Shown: in pieces, positions 6,283 through 7,330 of the stretch
Layout of the letters: every line of letters begins with the position of its first letter
How positions within the stretch are numbered: the first letter of the stretch is position 1
From: Planctomycetota bacterium
Lineage (GTDB): Bacteria > Planctomycetota > SZUA-567 > H5-PLA8 > CALKMO01
Length of the DNA: 7,330 nt
Assembly: GCA_026417845.1 (NCBI GenBank)
Contig: JAOACM010000222.1
Coordinates: 1 to 7,330 of the forward strand
Direction: 5' to 3'
Position numbers and translations under genes: made by a program
Notes under the pieces: model-generated
Told to the model about the DNA's origin: nothing
The model's database searches: none
The model's input: the letters and a program-made list of their open reading frames with translations, nothing else

Positions 6283-7330
6283 CTAGCGCTTTATCGCAGC
6301 CTTGAAGGCCTCGACCCTGGCCTTCAGCGTTTCCAGTTCCAGCTGCATGCTCTTTACGAACTTGTCTTTTTCGAACGTCCCGCGGACGGCGGCAAAGTCG
6401 GCCTCGCGCTCGGCCTCGTCGCCGTCCATCCCGAACCCTATGCGGGACTGCGCGCCGTATTCCTTTTCTGCATCGCCCAGCACCATCTTCACGAATTTCG
6501 TCCTGGCCGCAAGATAGTTATCGGCGACCTCCGCCAGTTCCGCCGGGGACAGTTCGGCCGGCGTCTTCCCGAACCTCTCCCTGTACATCCTGCAGTAGAA
6601 GGCGAAGGCGTCGCGCCCGTACGAGGCGTGGGCGTCGGTCAGGCGCGCGAGGAGCGAGGAGATCGAGGTTATGGCGCCGGATTCCACGTCGCGCTCTATT
6701 GCATCGAGCCTGTCCTTCGCCACGAGCAGGCCCGACAGGTCGCACCACCTGTCCGACGAAGAGGCCGATGGGTCCGGCTCCAGCGCCTTCTTCCAGTCGC
6801 GGCACGTTTTCACGGCCGCCTCGGCCCTCCCGAAGACCTCTCCGTACAGCGTCATCTCGATGGCCGCCCTGTAGTACTTGGCGCCGGTCTTAAGCAGCAG
6901 CCGCTTGATCAGGGCCCCGCCCACCGAAACCTCCTCGACCGCCTTGTCGGTCTCGACGGCCAGTCCGTTCAGCAGCTTCTCGCCGGCGGCCATCCGCGCC
7001 AGCGTGTAGGGACTGAATACGTCGAAGATTATCAGGTCGCGCTTCCGGGACGCCTTGCGCCTGTCCCTGGACGGCCACTTGGCCCCGTCCCTGACTGTCC
7101 CGACCGTGTAGAGGTTGTAGCCCGGGACGACCCTCCCCCTGCCCTCGCCGTCCGCGTCCAGATAGCTGAACGGCAGGTCGGCCAGGTCGTAGTTGCCCAT
7201 GTGCTTGCCGATAACCACCGAGAAGGCGCCGATGCGGCACGGCCAGAGCATGTAACTGAAGCTGCCTGTCTTCGAGCCGCGTTCCAGGATGCCCTGATGG
7301 AGCGGACCCAGCTTGTACATGTGGTTGGAC
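6283..7330 (-). CDS. DUF4954-type protein, C-terminal part (5' end outside window)
   Basis: At least 349 codons are open to the right edge; the reading frame continues upstream through S-N-H before the first visible ATG, so that ATG (7318-7320) is probably internal. I recognise the segment GPLHQGILERGSKTGSFSYM, then LWPCRIGAFSVVIGKHMGNYD, DLPFSY and a PGYNLYTVGTVRDGAKWPSRD region as typical of DUF4954, large proteins in which the missing N-terminal part is predicted to resemble left-handed beta-helix acyl- or nucleotidyltransferases. The remaining C-terminal half is helical and charged, ending in a probable coiled coil (about the last 40 residues, FEKDKFVKSMQLELETLKARVEAFKAAIKR region). No signal peptide or membrane segment is visible. 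The function is unknown. It is the first gene of the visible series and is separated from the acyl carrier gene by 238 bases. Family recognition is from memory and moderately sure. Confidence 0.78.
   Translation of the reverse strand, partial: SNHMYKLGPLHQGILERGSKTGSFSYMLWPCRIGAFSVVIGKHMGNYDLADLPFSYLDADGEGRGRVVPGYNLYTVGTVRDGAKWPSRDRRKASRKRDLIIFDVFSPYTLARMAAGEKLLNGLAVETDKAVEEVSVGGALIKRLLLKTGAKYYRAAIEMTLYGEVFGRAEAAVKTCRDWKKALEPDPSASSSDRWCDLSGLLVAKDRLDAIERDVESGAITSISSLLARLTDAHASYGRDAFAFYCRMYRERFGKTPAELSPAELAEVADNYLAARTKFVKMVLGDAEKEYGAQSRIGFGMDGDEAEREADFAAVRGTFEKDKFVKSMQLELETLKARVEAFKAAIKR

Noticed and set aside
5253..6305. 350-codon open frame on the plus strand
   Set aside because: Antisense to tyrA and the acyl carrier gene; no domain recognised.

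Overview
The window is a GC-rich bacterial chromosome segment in which all six recognisable genes lie on the minus strand. Read in the direction of transcription (right to left) they are: the 3' part of a conserved gene of the DUF4954 type, open at the right edge; a small acyl carrier protein; a prephenate dehydrogenase (TyrA); an HD-domain phosphohydrolase resembling Bacillus YwfO; a short YwgA-like protein; and a purine-synthesis gene, purL, whose 3' end runs off the left edge. No tRNA, rRNA, CRISPR array, transposase or clear factor-independent terminator was seen. No gap between genes exceeds 300 bases.

The flanking genes look like ordinary chromosomal metabolism. PurL carries out step 4 of purine synthesis and has two tandem PurS-like domains fused to its N-terminus. 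TyrA performs the oxidative decarboxylation of tyrosine synthesis. The acyl carrier protein carries a phosphopantetheine-site serine in an unusual MESI context. The DUF4954-type gene has no known function. Single 60-base lines counted by hand in these flanks are 70-75% G+C.

The central block, about 2610-4479, differs. Lines counted inside it are about 40-55% G+C, and it holds two tightly coupled genes whose ends overlap by 14 bases: the HD hydrolase and the YwgA-like protein. The same pair occurs close together in Bacillus subtilis. The composition shift suggests that the pair entered this genome as a cassette between tyrA and purL. A nucleotide-hydrolysing HD enzyme with a small coupled partner is the best candidate in the window for an under-described system, but its function is not shown by the sequence.

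The organism cannot be fixed from the sequence. High G+C, a DUF4954-type protein (a family I recall mainly from Bacteroidota, Spirochaetota and PVC-type bacteria) and a PurS-PurL fusion point loosely to a high-GC anaerobe of such a group. This placement is low-confidence inference.
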